Positions 1 through 7,600 of a stretch of DNA of 12,687 nt are shown piece after piece. The notes beneath the pieces are model-generated. The model was not told the DNA's origin. It was given only the letters and a program-made list of their open reading frames with translations, and did no database searches. Position 1 is the stretch's first letter. Each line of letters starts with the position of its first letter. The stretch is from Moraxellaceae bacterium (lineage in GTDB: Bacteria > Pseudomonadota > Gammaproteobacteria > Pseudomonadales > UBA3067). The stretch lies in assembly GCA_002401525.1 (NCBI GenBank), contig NVTH01000015.1, positions 8,924-21,610 of the forward strand. Direction: 5' to 3'. The translations under genes and the position numbers were made by a program.

Positions 1-1583
1 AAAATATCCAAAAGGCCTTCATCCCCCAATCGATAAATAATTTTGCGAATAATTTCTGCACTAGTTCGGCTCAGGTAACTCTTAGAATTAATGCGCGTAA
101 AGATTTCCAGCATGGATTGCCATTCGTGATAGGTATCCGAAGGCTTATCAAACAACGGCGGAGAATATTTCACATTATGACGAAAGGCTACCAGCTGTAT
201 GGCAATGTCATAATGGCCATGCTCTAGCGGGCTGGTAGGGGGAATAATAATGTCGGCATAGCGTGAACTTTCGTTGATGTACATATCAAAGCTGAGCATA
301 AAATCCAGCCCTTTCAATGCTCGTTCCATTTTCAACCCATTGGGTACCGACAACACGGGATTGCCGGCTAAAGTGACCAAGGCTTTTATTTGACCCTCAC
401 CGCCGACTAACATTTCATCCGCAAGGGTTGCCGCAGGAAACTCACCCGCAAAATCGGGCAATTGCCTCACCCGACTGCGACGCGTATTAAAGCTATTCAC
501 TTGATTAGCAATGGCACCCAGCCCCGCAAGATCGATCGCGGGACGCGTAAACATCATGCCCCCCTCCACATCCATATTGCCAGTAATAATATTAAGCACG
601 CAGATTAGCCAGCTGCACAATGGCCCGTACTCCTGAATACTGGTGCCTAAACGCCCATAAATCGCGGCGTGCTTTTGCTTTGCTAAGGTCCGTGCAAGAT
701 CAATAATTACGTCCGCATCAAAATCGATTTCAATCGCCACACGCTGCGGCTCAAAATCTTTTACCCACGCCTTTAACACATCCAGATTCACCACCGGCAA
801 CGATCCGGTATGATCCAAGCCTTCAGAAAAAATAACCTGCATCATCGCCAATAATAAATAGGCGTCTTTGCCAGGACTAATAAAATAATGCTCACTGGCC
901 ACCGCAGACGTTTCAGTAAAGCGAGGATCCACATTGACTATGCGTCCACCAGGACGCGCTTTAATATTCTCAAAGCGTTTTTTAATATCAGGGCCGGACA
1001 TAAAGCTGCCCCCGGACGCCAAAGGATTGCCCCCCAGAATCATTAGAAATGTCATTCGATCTACATCGGGAATAGGGAACAAAGCACTGCTGCCAAATAG
1101 ATTCTTCGCCGCCAACATTAGCGGCAGCTGGTCCACCGACGTCGCACTGTAGCGATTAATACTGCCAATAGCATCCAAAAAGCCTTTCAGCATTAATAAG
1201 TTGCCATGATTATGCGCCGTGGGATTGCCAATATAGGTGGCGACGGAATCGTTGCCATACATACTCTGAACGGTTTTGATTCGTTCAGCGGAGACATCAA
1301 AAGCTTCTCGCCAGGAAATTTTTTGCCAACCGTGGGCAGTTTTTTTGACGGGGTATTTTAAGCGGTCGGGGTCTTCGTGAATATCTTCTAAGGCAAGCGC
1401 CTTGGCGCAAATATAACCTTCACTAAAAGGGTCCTGCGGATCACCTTTGATAGAAATAATGGTTGAGCCGCTGTATTCAATGGCAACCCCACACATGGCT
1501 TCGCAAATATGACAGGTACGATAATGAGTGCTTAGGGTATTTTTAGTATCGCTTGTAACATGAATTTCTGAAGTCGCGCTCAC
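1..1583 (-). CDS. Molybdopterin-dependent oxidoreductase, 4Fe-4S (C-terminus outside window)
   Basis: Reading the minus strand from a GTG at 1583 gives 527 uninterrupted codons that run off the left edge. The N-terminus carries a 4Fe-4S site of the form C-x2-C-x3-C-x27-C (C24, C27, C31, C59; 'CHICEAMCG' and 'GYICAKA'), the molybdopterin oxidoreductase Fe4S domain. Typical Mo-bisPGD family segments follow: 'TYIGNP' near 116, 'SATSVDQLP' at 146-154, 'ILGGNP' near 180 and 'LAGNPVLSVPNG' in the third domain. The usual family length is about 700 residues or more, so the C-terminal dinucleotide-binding domain is missing from the window, not deleted. No twin-arginine signal is visible, so it is probably cytoplasmic. 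GTG is preferred because a TAA lies in frame 12 codons upstream and no ATG precedes the cysteine cluster. The ribosome site is weak. The substrate cannot be told from sequence. It is divergent from the kinase gene at 1844. Confidence 0.9.
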   Translation of the reverse strand, partial: MSATSEIHVTSDTKNTLSTHYRTCHICEAMCGVAIEYSGSTIISIKGDPQDPFSEGYICAKALALEDIHEDPDRLKYPVKKTAHGWQKISWREAFDVSAERIKTVQSMYGNDSVATYIGNPTAHNHGNLLMLKGFLDAIGSINRYSATSVDQLPLMLAAKNLFGSSALFPIPDVDRMTFLMILGGNPLASGGSFMSGPDIKKRFENIKARPGGRIVNVDPRFTETSAVASEHYFISPGKDAYLLLAMMQVIFSEGLDHTGSLPVVNLDVLKAWVKDFEPQRVAIEIDFDADVIIDLARTLAKQKHAAIYGRLGTSIQEYGPLCSWLICVLNIITGNMDVEGGMMFTRPAIDLAGLGAIANQVNSFNTRRSRVRQLPDFAGEFPAATLADEMLVGGEGQIKALVTLAGNPVLSVPNGLKMERALKGLDFMLSFDMYINESSRYADIIIPPTSPLEHGHYDIAIQLVAFRHNVKYSPPLFDKPSDTYHEWQSMLEIFTRINSKSYLSRTSAEIIRKIIYRLGDEGLLDI

Positions 1584-1843
1584 GATCGGCCCATGATTTA
1601 AAAGACAATTAGTAAGGGTTTAAATCGCCCAAAGCGTTCCACCCTAAAGAAATCCCCATCAAGTCACTGTACGACAAACCCGTTACTTCGTAAAGATTGC
1701 GCCCTACCGAACCCCTCAAACAATTTCCGCCGACAAATCGCACGTTATGATGCCTAAATGGTTACGACAACCCCATCGAAATCAGCTTAACTTTCTATAT
1801 AGGAAACGAAAGCCTTCATTAAACCAATGAACTGATAATTACC
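1584..1843. other. Divergent intergenic region between oxidoreductase and kinase genes
   Basis: These 260 bp separate two divergently transcribed genes and must hold the signals for both. I see AT-rich hexamers resembling -10 boxes on the plus strand (TATGAT at 1746-1751, TATATA at 1796-1801), but neither has a convincing -35 at 16-18 bp. There is no clear palindrome and no small ORF with a ribosome site. Confidence 0.4.
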
Positions 1844-3670
1844 ATGAGCCAGACTTTTTCTCATAAGAAGTCGTTATCCATTATTCATAGCCCAATCATG
1901 GCTTGGGCTATCCTCTTTATTTCGTTAATTTTAACCATCGCCGCCTATTCCATCGCTAGCAATCAAGTGGACGCAAGAGCGCGTGAACGATTTATATTTC
2001 GTTCGGAGGAAATAACCAGCGCCATAAAAGAACGCCTGCAAATATATGAACAAACCTTACGAGGCGGCGTCGCGTTCGTAAATTCCTCTGACCCAGTCAC
2101 CCGAGAAGGCTGGAAGCAATACGTAGAATCCATTGAAATCGATCAATATTGGCCCGGCATTCAAGGCCTTGGCTTTGCTATCCCCGTCCAACCAGAAGAC
2201 AAAGCCTCCCACATCGAATCGATAAAAAAACAAGGCTTTCCAGATTACAGCATCAAACCTCCAGGTAATCGAGATGAATACAGCAGCATTATATTTCTAG
2301 AGCCCTTTGACTGGCGTAACCAAAGGGCTTTTGGTTACGACATGTGGTCTAACGAAATGCGCCGTGCCGCAATGAAAAGAGCTCGCGATCACGGTAAAGC
2401 AGCCACTTCAGGCTTAATTACTTTGGTACAAGAAACCGATGACGACGTCCAAATAGGCTTTTTAACCTACCTGCCGGTTTATAAAAACAAAAACTTGCCA
2501 GCAACACTTGAACAGCGCCGCACTGAATTTATAGGTTGGGTCTACGCCGCTTTTCGAGCAGGCAACTTAATGCAAGGAATTCTAGGCCTTGACGATAAAG
2601 GCGTTGATTTTCAAATTTATGACGGTGAGAAACAAACCGATGAAGCACTTTTATTTACCTCCAACAAAAGCATCCCACTCGAGTCCAGCGCCAATACCTA
2701 TCAGTTCAGCCGCCAGATCAGCTTGCAAGGGCGCACTTGGACATTGCACTTCAGCACCCCCCTAGACTACAAAAACCCTGAAAAGGACCAACCTTTATTT
2801 GTATTGCTAATCGGCGTTATGGTGGACCTTTTGCTGTTTTATGTCTTGTTCGCCCTGCATTCAGTGAATAAAAAAGCGGAGCATCTCGCCCTCGAAATCA
2901 CCGAAGATTACCGCCAGGCAAAAGAGCGAGAACAAGAGGCCAATCAAGCCAAAACACGATTCCTCTCCAATATAGCGCATGAACTACGAACCCCGCTTAA
3001 TTCCATTATTGGCTTCACTAATATTATTATTCGAAAATCAAAAGACCTTTTGCCTGATGATCAAAAGTCGGCACTAAAAACCGTCAAGAAAAATGGCGAA
3101 CACCTGCTCGATATTATTAATGAGCTACTCGACTTGTCTGCAATCGAAGCGGGGAAAGTAAACTTGAATCTTCAGCCGGTGAAAATCAACCAACTGATTC
3201 AACAGCAAGACGTCGCGTGGCGCTTTAGCGCAAGCGAAAAACAATTAGAATTTGAAATGCATCTATCCGAAGAAAATATAGAACTTGTTTCCGACCGAAA
3301 AAAAATCTTACAGATCATTGATAACTTAATGTCTAATGCCACCAAATATACTGAAACTGGAAAAATTCTCATTAGGACGGAGTTGAGCTTTAGAGAAGAG
3401 ATGCACCCTGAAACGAATGGTACCCCCCCTTCAGGCAATAACGCAGTGGCAATCAGGATCTCCGATACAGGCGTAGGGATTTCTCAGCAAGAACAAAGTA
3501 AATTATTCAACGAATTCATGCGAACCTCCACCGCAGAAAAAAGCGCAATCCAGGGCACAGGCCTTGGCCTATATATCACTGCGGAATTAACACACCTTCT
3601 GGGTGGCCACATCGAGTGTGATAGCAAACAGGGCCAGGGTTCCACCTTTTCTATCTATCTGCCACTCTAA
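1844..3670 (+). CDS. CHASE-domain membrane sensor histidine kinase
   Basis: This 608-residue protein has a transmembrane helix at about 19-38 and a periplasmic CHASE sensor domain at about 60-290 ('GVAFVNSSDPV', 'WPGIQGLGFAIPV'). A second helix at about 318-338 is followed by a short coiled coil and then a HisKA/HATPase_c core. The phospho-acceptor is H379 in 'NIAHELRTPLN'. The ATP lid motifs are N498 in 'DNLMSNATKY', 'DTGVGIS' at 541-547 and 'GTGLGL' at 571-576, so it looks catalytically complete. It has no HAMP, PAS, receiver or Hpt domain, and no response regulator is in the window, so it is an orphan kinase whose ligand and target are unknown. CHASE domains generally bind small extracellular molecules. 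The start ATG has no good Shine-Dalgarno, and M19 would cut into the first helix, so M1 is kept. A weak hairpin overlaps the stop codon. Confidence 0.92.
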   Translation: MSQTFSHKKSLSIIHSPIMAWAILFISLILTIAAYSIASNQVDARARERFIFRSEEITSAIKERLQIYEQTLRGGVAFVNSSDPVTREGWKQYVESIEIDQYWPGIQGLGFAIPVQPEDKASHIESIKKQGFPDYSIKPPGNRDEYSSIIFLEPFDWRNQRAFGYDMWSNEMRRAAMKRARDHGKAATSGLITLVQETDDDVQIGFLTYLPVYKNKNLPATLEQRRTEFIGWVYAAFRAGNLMQGILGLDDKGVDFQIYDGEKQTDEALLFTSNKSIPLESSANTYQFSRQISLQGRTWTLHFSTPLDYKNPEKDQPLFVLLIGVMVDLLLFYVLFALHSVNKKAEHLALEITEDYRQAKEREQEANQAKTRFLSNIAHELRTPLNSIIGFTNIIIRKSKDLLPDDQKSALKTVKKNGEHLLDIINELLDLSAIEAGKVNLNLQPVKINQLIQQQDVAWRFSASEKQLEFEMHLSEENIELVSDRKKILQIIDNLMSNATKYTETGKILIRTELSFREEMHPETNGTPPSGNNAVAIRISDTGVGISQQEQSKLFNEFMRTSTAEKSAIQGTGLGLYITAELTHLLGGHIECDSKQGQGSTFSIYLPL

Positions 3671-3683
3671 ATAGTGGGTTTTT
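3662..3683 (+). terminator. Weak intrinsic terminator overlapping the kinase stop codon
   Basis: CCACT (3662-3666) and AGTGG (3673-3677) form a 5-bp stem with a 6-nt loop containing the TAA stop codon. The stem is followed by G and five T. It is short for an intrinsic terminator, and ribosomes reaching the stop would cover it, so efficiency is doubtful. Confidence 0.4.
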
Positions 3684-3788
3684 CCCTTATTAGTGCTCGC
3701 AGAACTTCAACTTAAGCGGCTGAGCCTTAGAGACTTAAAAACAACATTCATACACTCTAAAGCTCGCCCGCAAATCAAAAGGCGTCAC

Positions 3789-5195
3789 CTAGCCTCGCTT
3801 TACATTAATCACTTGCAGCTCAGTAGACCCTTCTAGTCCCCAGCGGCCATTGATGTAACCCATACCAGACCATTTCGAACCACCAAAAGGAGCCATGGGC
3901 GTTAACGCAAGATGTTGATTCACCCATGCAGTGCCACACTCTAGCTGACTCGCCACCTCAGTGGCTCGGTCGACATTGGAAGACCATACCGAGCCCCCTA
4001 AACCAAAATGAGTATCATTAGCGCGCCTAATGGCATCATCCACATCGCTAAAAGACAACACCGGTAACACGGGACCGAATTGCTCTTCAGCCACGATTCG
4101 CGCGGAATCGTCCACGTCAGAAATAATCGTATTGGCGTAACAATAACCCTTATCTCCAATCGGCTGACCGCCAGTGACAATAGTCGCGCCGCCTTTGCGC
4201 GCATCCTCAACCAATTCACTGACTCGATCAAACTGGGCTTTGTTATTCACTGGCCCCAATCGCGTCTCTGGCAACATGCCGTCACCGACCACTACTTTGT
4301 CTGCCATTGCGGCCAACGATTGCACTAATTTCTGATGCACCGATTCATGCGCATAAACCCGTTTGGTCGCAATACACACTTGTCCTGAATTGGTAAACGC
4401 GCCCCAAAATAATTTCTTAGCCATGGCATCGACGTCCACATCGTCAAGCACAATCGCTGCATCATTTCCGCCTAATTCCAGCGTGACGCGCTTTAAATCG
4501 GTAGCTGCAACCGCGGCCACTTTCTTACCAGTGCCTACAGAACCGGTAAAATCGATTTTACGAATGTAAGGATGATTGGTTAAATGCGAGCCCAACGGGT
4601 CACTGCCGGTAATAATATTCAGCACCCCGGGTGGCAATGCGGACTGAATCGCTTGGCCTACCAATAACGTAGAAAGCGGCGTATAAGGCGAAGGTTTTAA
4701 CACCACCGTATTGCCTGCGATCAACGCGCTGGCCACTTTACCCATGGCGATACTGACAGGGAAATTCCAGGGCGTAATGGTAGCGACTACACCGTAAGGC
4801 TTACGACGTACTTCAATTAAACCTTTATCATTGTCCTGAATGACCTCCACAGGAAGCTCTAGGCCAGCAGCCAATTGGATTTGAATCGCAGAGCCCATGA
4901 TTTCAGTTTTAGCCTGCTGCAGCGGCTTGCCTTGCTCCAAGGTCAACACTTGAGCAATACTTTCGCTATTAGCCTGAATAGCGCCAGCCATTGCCACCAG
5001 CGCTTTTTTACGCGCGGCTAAATCCTTACTCCAAGCTGGAAATGCAGCTTGCGCCGTTTCCACCGCTTGATTGAGTTGCTCTGGACTACATTCCGGCCCA
5101 CGGGCAAACACTTCACCTGACGCAGGGTTAATCACAGGAAAACTACTTTCAGTGCTTACCAAGTCGCCATTAATTAATAGCTTGTACTCGCTCAT
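3789..5195 (-). CDS. NAD(P)-dependent aldehyde dehydrogenase
   Basis: This is a full-length 468-residue ALDH-superfamily enzyme that oxidises an aldehyde to a carboxylate in the cytoplasm. All key residues are present: oxyanion N144 in 'TPWNFPVSIA', K167 in 'VVLKPSPYTP', the cofactor loop 'FTGSVGTGK' at 216-224, general base E240 in 'LELGGNDAA', nucleophile C274 in 'NSGQVCIATKR' and E371 in 'EEQFGPV'. The overall pattern resembles the AldA/succinate-semialdehyde-dehydrogenase-like branch, but substrate cannot be assigned from motifs. The start is firm: ATG follows GGAGG (5203-5207) at 7-nt spacing. It is monocistronic, lying between a terminator at 5494-5529 and the convergent kinase gene. 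Its promoter region carries a palindrome and direct repeats that suggest regulated expression. No dedicated regulator gene is adjacent. Confidence 0.95.
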   Translation of the reverse strand: MSEYKLLINGDLVSTESSFPVINPASGEVFARGPECSPEQLNQAVETAQAAFPAWSKDLAARKKALVAMAGAIQANSESIAQVLTLEQGKPLQQAKTEIMGSAIQIQLAAGLELPVEVIQDNDKGLIEVRRKPYGVVATITPWNFPVSIAMGKVASALIAGNTVVLKPSPYTPLSTLLVGQAIQSALPPGVLNIITGSDPLGSHLTNHPYIRKIDFTGSVGTGKKVAAVAATDLKRVTLELGGNDAAIVLDDVDVDAMAKKLFWGAFTNSGQVCIATKRVYAHESVHQKLVQSLAAMADKVVVGDGMLPETRLGPVNNKAQFDRVSELVEDARKGGATIVTGGQPIGDKGYCYANTIISDVDDSARIVAEEQFGPVLPVLSFSDVDDAIRRANDTHFGLGGSVWSSNVDRATEVASQLECGTAWVNQHLALTPMAPFGGSKWSGMGYINGRWGLEGSTELQVINVKRG

Positions 5196-5235
5196 AAGAT
5201 AACCTCCAAGATTAATTTATTATTATGTAACCGAG

Positions 5236-5288
5236 AACCCTCAGCCGACGATGAACCTTAACCACAGTAAACCTTAGCCGACTATGAA
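5236..5288. repeat. Imperfect 20-nt direct repeats in the aldehyde dehydrogenase leader
   Basis: The copies at 5236-5255 and 5269-5288 match at 17 of 20 positions and share the core AGCCGACnATGAA. Their start-to-start spacing is 33 bp, about three helical turns. They lie between the predicted promoter (5346-5376) and the ribosome site, so they would be transcribed. They could be a protein-binding site or a chance partial duplication. Confidence 0.5.
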
Positions 5289-5345
5289 ATTGAGAGGCAA
5301 CAAAATTAAGCTGACGCCCGCAATCTAACAGGGGTTTGACAGAGC

Positions 5346-5376
5346 ATTATAGAACGGTTCTATGGGCTTAAGACAA
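5346..5376 (-). promoter_or_regulatory. Aldehyde dehydrogenase promoter with overlapping operator-like palindrome
   Basis: On the minus strand a perfect TATAAT lies at 5346-5351, with TTGTCT (four of six matches to TTGACA) at 5371-5376, a 19-bp spacer. The perfect inverted repeat ATAGAACGGTTCTAT (7-bp arms, 1-bp centre) spans 5349-5363 and so sits in the spacer and overlaps the -10 box. That is the usual position for a repressor operator, and the shape would suit a TetR-type dimer, though the regulator is unknown. Direct GCTTAA repeats 11 bp apart (5366-5371 and 5377-5382) flank the -35. The predicted transcript start is about 5339, giving a leader of about 145 nt. Confidence 0.55.
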
Positions 5377-5382
5377 GCTTAA

Positions 5383-5493
5383 TTATTTAGCGTCAAAGAT
5401 GGACACTCGATCGAGAAAGATCGCAGCAGCACTCATGGCGAATTAAATAGGGGGAGGAAACGGGAGGATAAGAGCTTTATAGAAAGGCTTTAG
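5383..5493. other. Non-coding spacer upstream of aldehyde dehydrogenase promoter
   Basis: Apart from the perfect 10-bp palindrome CTCGATCGAG at 5406-5415, I see nothing in this stretch. With the promoter, leader repeats and terminator listed separately, it accounts for the 385-bp gap between the two minus-strand genes. Confidence 0.4.
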
Positions 5494-5529
5494 AAAAGAA
5501 AACGCCGGGATTGAAACTCAATCCCGGCG
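5494..5529 (-). terminator. Strong intrinsic terminator of the FG-GAP/UnbV gene
   Basis: A perfect 12-bp GC-rich stem, CGCCGGGATTGA (5503-5514) with TCAATCCCGGCG (5518-5529) and a 3-nt loop, is followed on the minus strand by TTTTCTTTT (5494-5502). It lies about 50 bp past the stop codon at 5581. It should isolate the aldehyde dehydrogenase gene from upstream transcription. Confidence 0.88.
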
Positions 5530-5580
5530 CATCGACTGCTTTTACTTTGTCACGTTAATAACCACGAATGGCCGTAACAA

Positions 5581-7371
5581 TTAACGTGGTGTACGTAATT
5601 CCAACACCAGATCTACCGCACCACCTTCTTCTAAGTCAAAGAAGATTGCCTTACTAGGCACCAAGGTAGGAATGAACGAGTCAATCCGGTAATCACGAGG
5701 TACGATGGAACCGAAATCAAAGAATCCGTTTTCATCTGTATTGACGTTAAGCAAAACTTGATTAGTAGCCGGATCTCTTAGGTTAACCGCAGCACCAGCA
5801 ATAGGAACGGACTGATAAGTCACTTGACCAGTCACTGTGCCTAAAACAGGCTCAGATTCGGTTTGTTCAACCAAAATAGTCTGGTTAGCACTCAAGTCGA
5901 ACAGCTCAGTAACGCCGCCATTATTCGGCCAAATAACTTCAACAGAATCAACGCGATTTTTAACGCCTAAGCCAAAATGAGCAATCATTGGCTCGCCACC
6001 CACGTAACTAGTGCCAGCTGAAATGATACGCATTTGAGTTCGGCTACCCGCAGTCACTTTAACAATTGCGCCTACAGCGTCAGTATTCATACCTGCGCCT
6101 TGCAAATCAACTTTAAAGTAATTTCCACGAGCACTGTCATTTCTGAATAAAGTCCCAGGGATATCTTCAGAAGCGTTATTTATATACCAATCCAAGTCAC
6201 CGTCATTATCAACGTCGGCCCAAATCGAACCAAAAGATGCACCGCTGTTAGCAACACCGGCTTCTTCAGTAATTGCAAATAGTTGGCCATTGCCGTTATT
6301 TTCATAGAATGTATTGGGCTCACCGTCACTCAACATTCCACCTGCAACAACCGATAAATCTAGATCACCGTCATTATCGTAATCGATTAGGTTTAATCCC
6401 CACTCAACGATATTTTGATCAAGGATGCCAATCGCTTCATTGGTACCGGTGAACGTTCCGTCACAATTATTGAGATAAAGCACACTGGCTTTATGGTCAT
6501 CATCATCCGGGTCAGAGGTGCCAGTACCGGTATTGTTGGAAGAAACAATATCCATGCAACCGTCATTATTAAAATCGCCTAAGGATAAGCCCATGCCGTG
6601 CTCAGGTTGACCAATCCCAGCGGCTACCGAAACGTCCGTAAACGTTGCATCGCCATTATTTTGATACAAAACGTCGCTGTTAAAATCCACTGATAAATAG
6701 AGATCTTGATCGCCATCATTGTCGTAATCAAAGAACAAACCCATAAAGGTAAGACGATTTGTTGCCCCAGCAATGCCTGCAGCACCAGCGACTTCAGTAA
6801 AAGAACCGCCATCATTTCTGAACAACTGGTCCGTTGCATCTGATCCAAAACGACCTGCAACAAAAATATCCAGGTCACCATCACCATCATAGTCACCCCA
6901 AGACGCGCCCGCATTACCGCGGATGTTATCGAGCCCTAAAGCAACAGTCACATCAGTAAACGAATTGCCGTCATTACGCCATAACGCACTAGATTCGTCT
7001 TCACTCATGCTAGTGACATAAACGTCTAAATCATTATCACCGTCATAATCGGCCCAAACCGCAGACCATGCAGCAGAGGGGCCAGTAATTCCCGACTGAT
7101 CAGTCACGTCATGGAATATACCAATACAACCAAGAGCGGGATCGAGGATATTTTCGAATAAAGTGACCCCCCCAGTTTTGGCTAAAACCAAGTCTTGGCA
7201 CCCATCGTTATTAAAATCCCCCCAACTACCGCCGCGAGAAGAAACGTCCACACCCGCTTGAGCAGAAACGTCGGTAAAATTAGCCGCCGAGGAAACAGCG
7301 GGGATCGCTGCAGTTGTCGCAATCGCCAGCGTCATTGCTAACGGCCTTTTGCGCATTAATTTCGAAAACAT
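5581..7371 (-). CDS. Secreted FG-GAP/VCBS propeller with ASPIC/UnbV and carboxypeptidase-regulatory-like domains
   Basis: This protein has 596 residues from the chosen start. A signal peptide has the basic n-region 'KLMRKR', a hydrophobic core and likely cleavage near A29-A30 ('AVSSAANF'). Seven calcium-loop motifs D-x-[DN]-x-D-x-x-x-D follow at 52-60, 108-116, 160-168, 215-223, 266-274, 330-338 and 386-394, as expected of a seven-bladed propeller. An ASPIC/UnbV domain covers about 416-486 ('AHFGLG', 'VIWPN'). The C-terminal 510-594 resembles a carboxypeptidase-regulatory-like beta sandwich ('GQVTYQSVPIAGAAVNL', 'TDENGFFDFG'). It is likely periplasmic or extracellular and calcium-stabilised, perhaps in adhesion or surface binding. 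No enzyme activity is implied. ATG at 7371 is preferred over the in-frame ATG at 7389 because AGGAG (7380-7384) sits 8 nt upstream of 7371, while 7389 has no ribosome site. It is monocistronic, with its own terminator. Confidence 0.9.
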   Translation of the reverse strand: MFSKLMRKRPLAMTLAIATTAAIPAVSSAANFTDVSAQAGVDVSSRGGSWGDFNNDGCQDLVLAKTGGVTLFENILDPALGCIGIFHDVTDQSGITGPSAAWSAVWADYDGDNDLDVYVTSMSEDESSALWRNDGNSFTDVTVALGLDNIRGNAGASWGDYDGDGDLDIFVAGRFGSDATDQLFRNDGGSFTEVAGAAGIAGATNRLTFMGLFFDYDNDGDQDLYLSVDFNSDVLYQNNGDATFTDVSVAAGIGQPEHGMGLSLGDFNNDGCMDIVSSNNTGTGTSDPDDDDHKASVLYLNNCDGTFTGTNEAIGILDQNIVEWGLNLIDYDNDGDLDLSVVAGGMLSDGEPNTFYENNGNGQLFAITEEAGVANSGASFGSIWADVDNDGDLDWYINNASEDIPGTLFRNDSARGNYFKVDLQGAGMNTDAVGAIVKVTAGSRTQMRIISAGTSYVGGEPMIAHFGLGVKNRVDSVEVIWPNNGGVTELFDLSANQTILVEQTESEPVLGTVTGQVTYQSVPIAGAAVNLRDPATNQVLLNVNTDENGFFDFGSIVPRDYRIDSFIPTLVPSKAIFFDLEEGGAVDLVLELRTPR

Positions 7372-7379
7372 AGAAAGTA

Positions 7380-7384
7380 CTCCT
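7380..7384 (-). promoter_or_regulatory. Ribosome binding site fixing the UnbV-gene start
   Basis: AGGAG on the minus strand is followed by 8 nt and the ATG at 7371. It lies downstream of the alternative ATG at 7389, so it cannot serve that one. This supports the shorter N-terminus with a standard signal peptide. Confidence 0.7.
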
Positions 7385-7431
7385 ACCATCAGTAAATTTT
7401 ATAGCCCACATTTTTTTGCAGCTGTTTAAAT

Positions 7432-7455
7432 AATTCTTAAAGCAATTCTTAAAGC
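7432..7455. repeat. 12-bp perfect tandem duplication in the UnbV-gene leader
   Basis: AATTCTTAAAGC occurs twice head to tail (7432-7443 and 7444-7455), upstream of the secreted-protein gene. It may be a replication-slippage duplication or a paired binding site. Confidence 0.6.
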
Positions 7456-7600
7456 AAGCACACATCCAGGGCATGCATTCTCCTCAAAAAAATAACAAAT
7501 TTGAATAATTAAAATGTTACTTTATGCAACGAGGTAAAATATCCGCGACTAAATACGCTCAAAAAAGAGTTTCTTGACGGCCGCGAACGAGCACTAAAGC

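Noticed and set aside
934..1152. 72-codon plus-strand frame
   Set aside because: Antisense to the molybdopterin oxidoreductase, whose frame carries clear family motifs through the same bases.
3998..4569. Several short frames within the aldehyde dehydrogenase region on both strands
   Set aside because: All overlap the aldehyde dehydrogenase gene, which has every catalytic residue and a consensus ribosome site; they show no independent support.
5336..5366. TTGACA on the plus strand with a downstream TATGGG
   Set aside because: The spacing is 19 bp with a poor -10, and no plus-strand gene follows. The minus-strand TATAAT at the same place serves a real gene.
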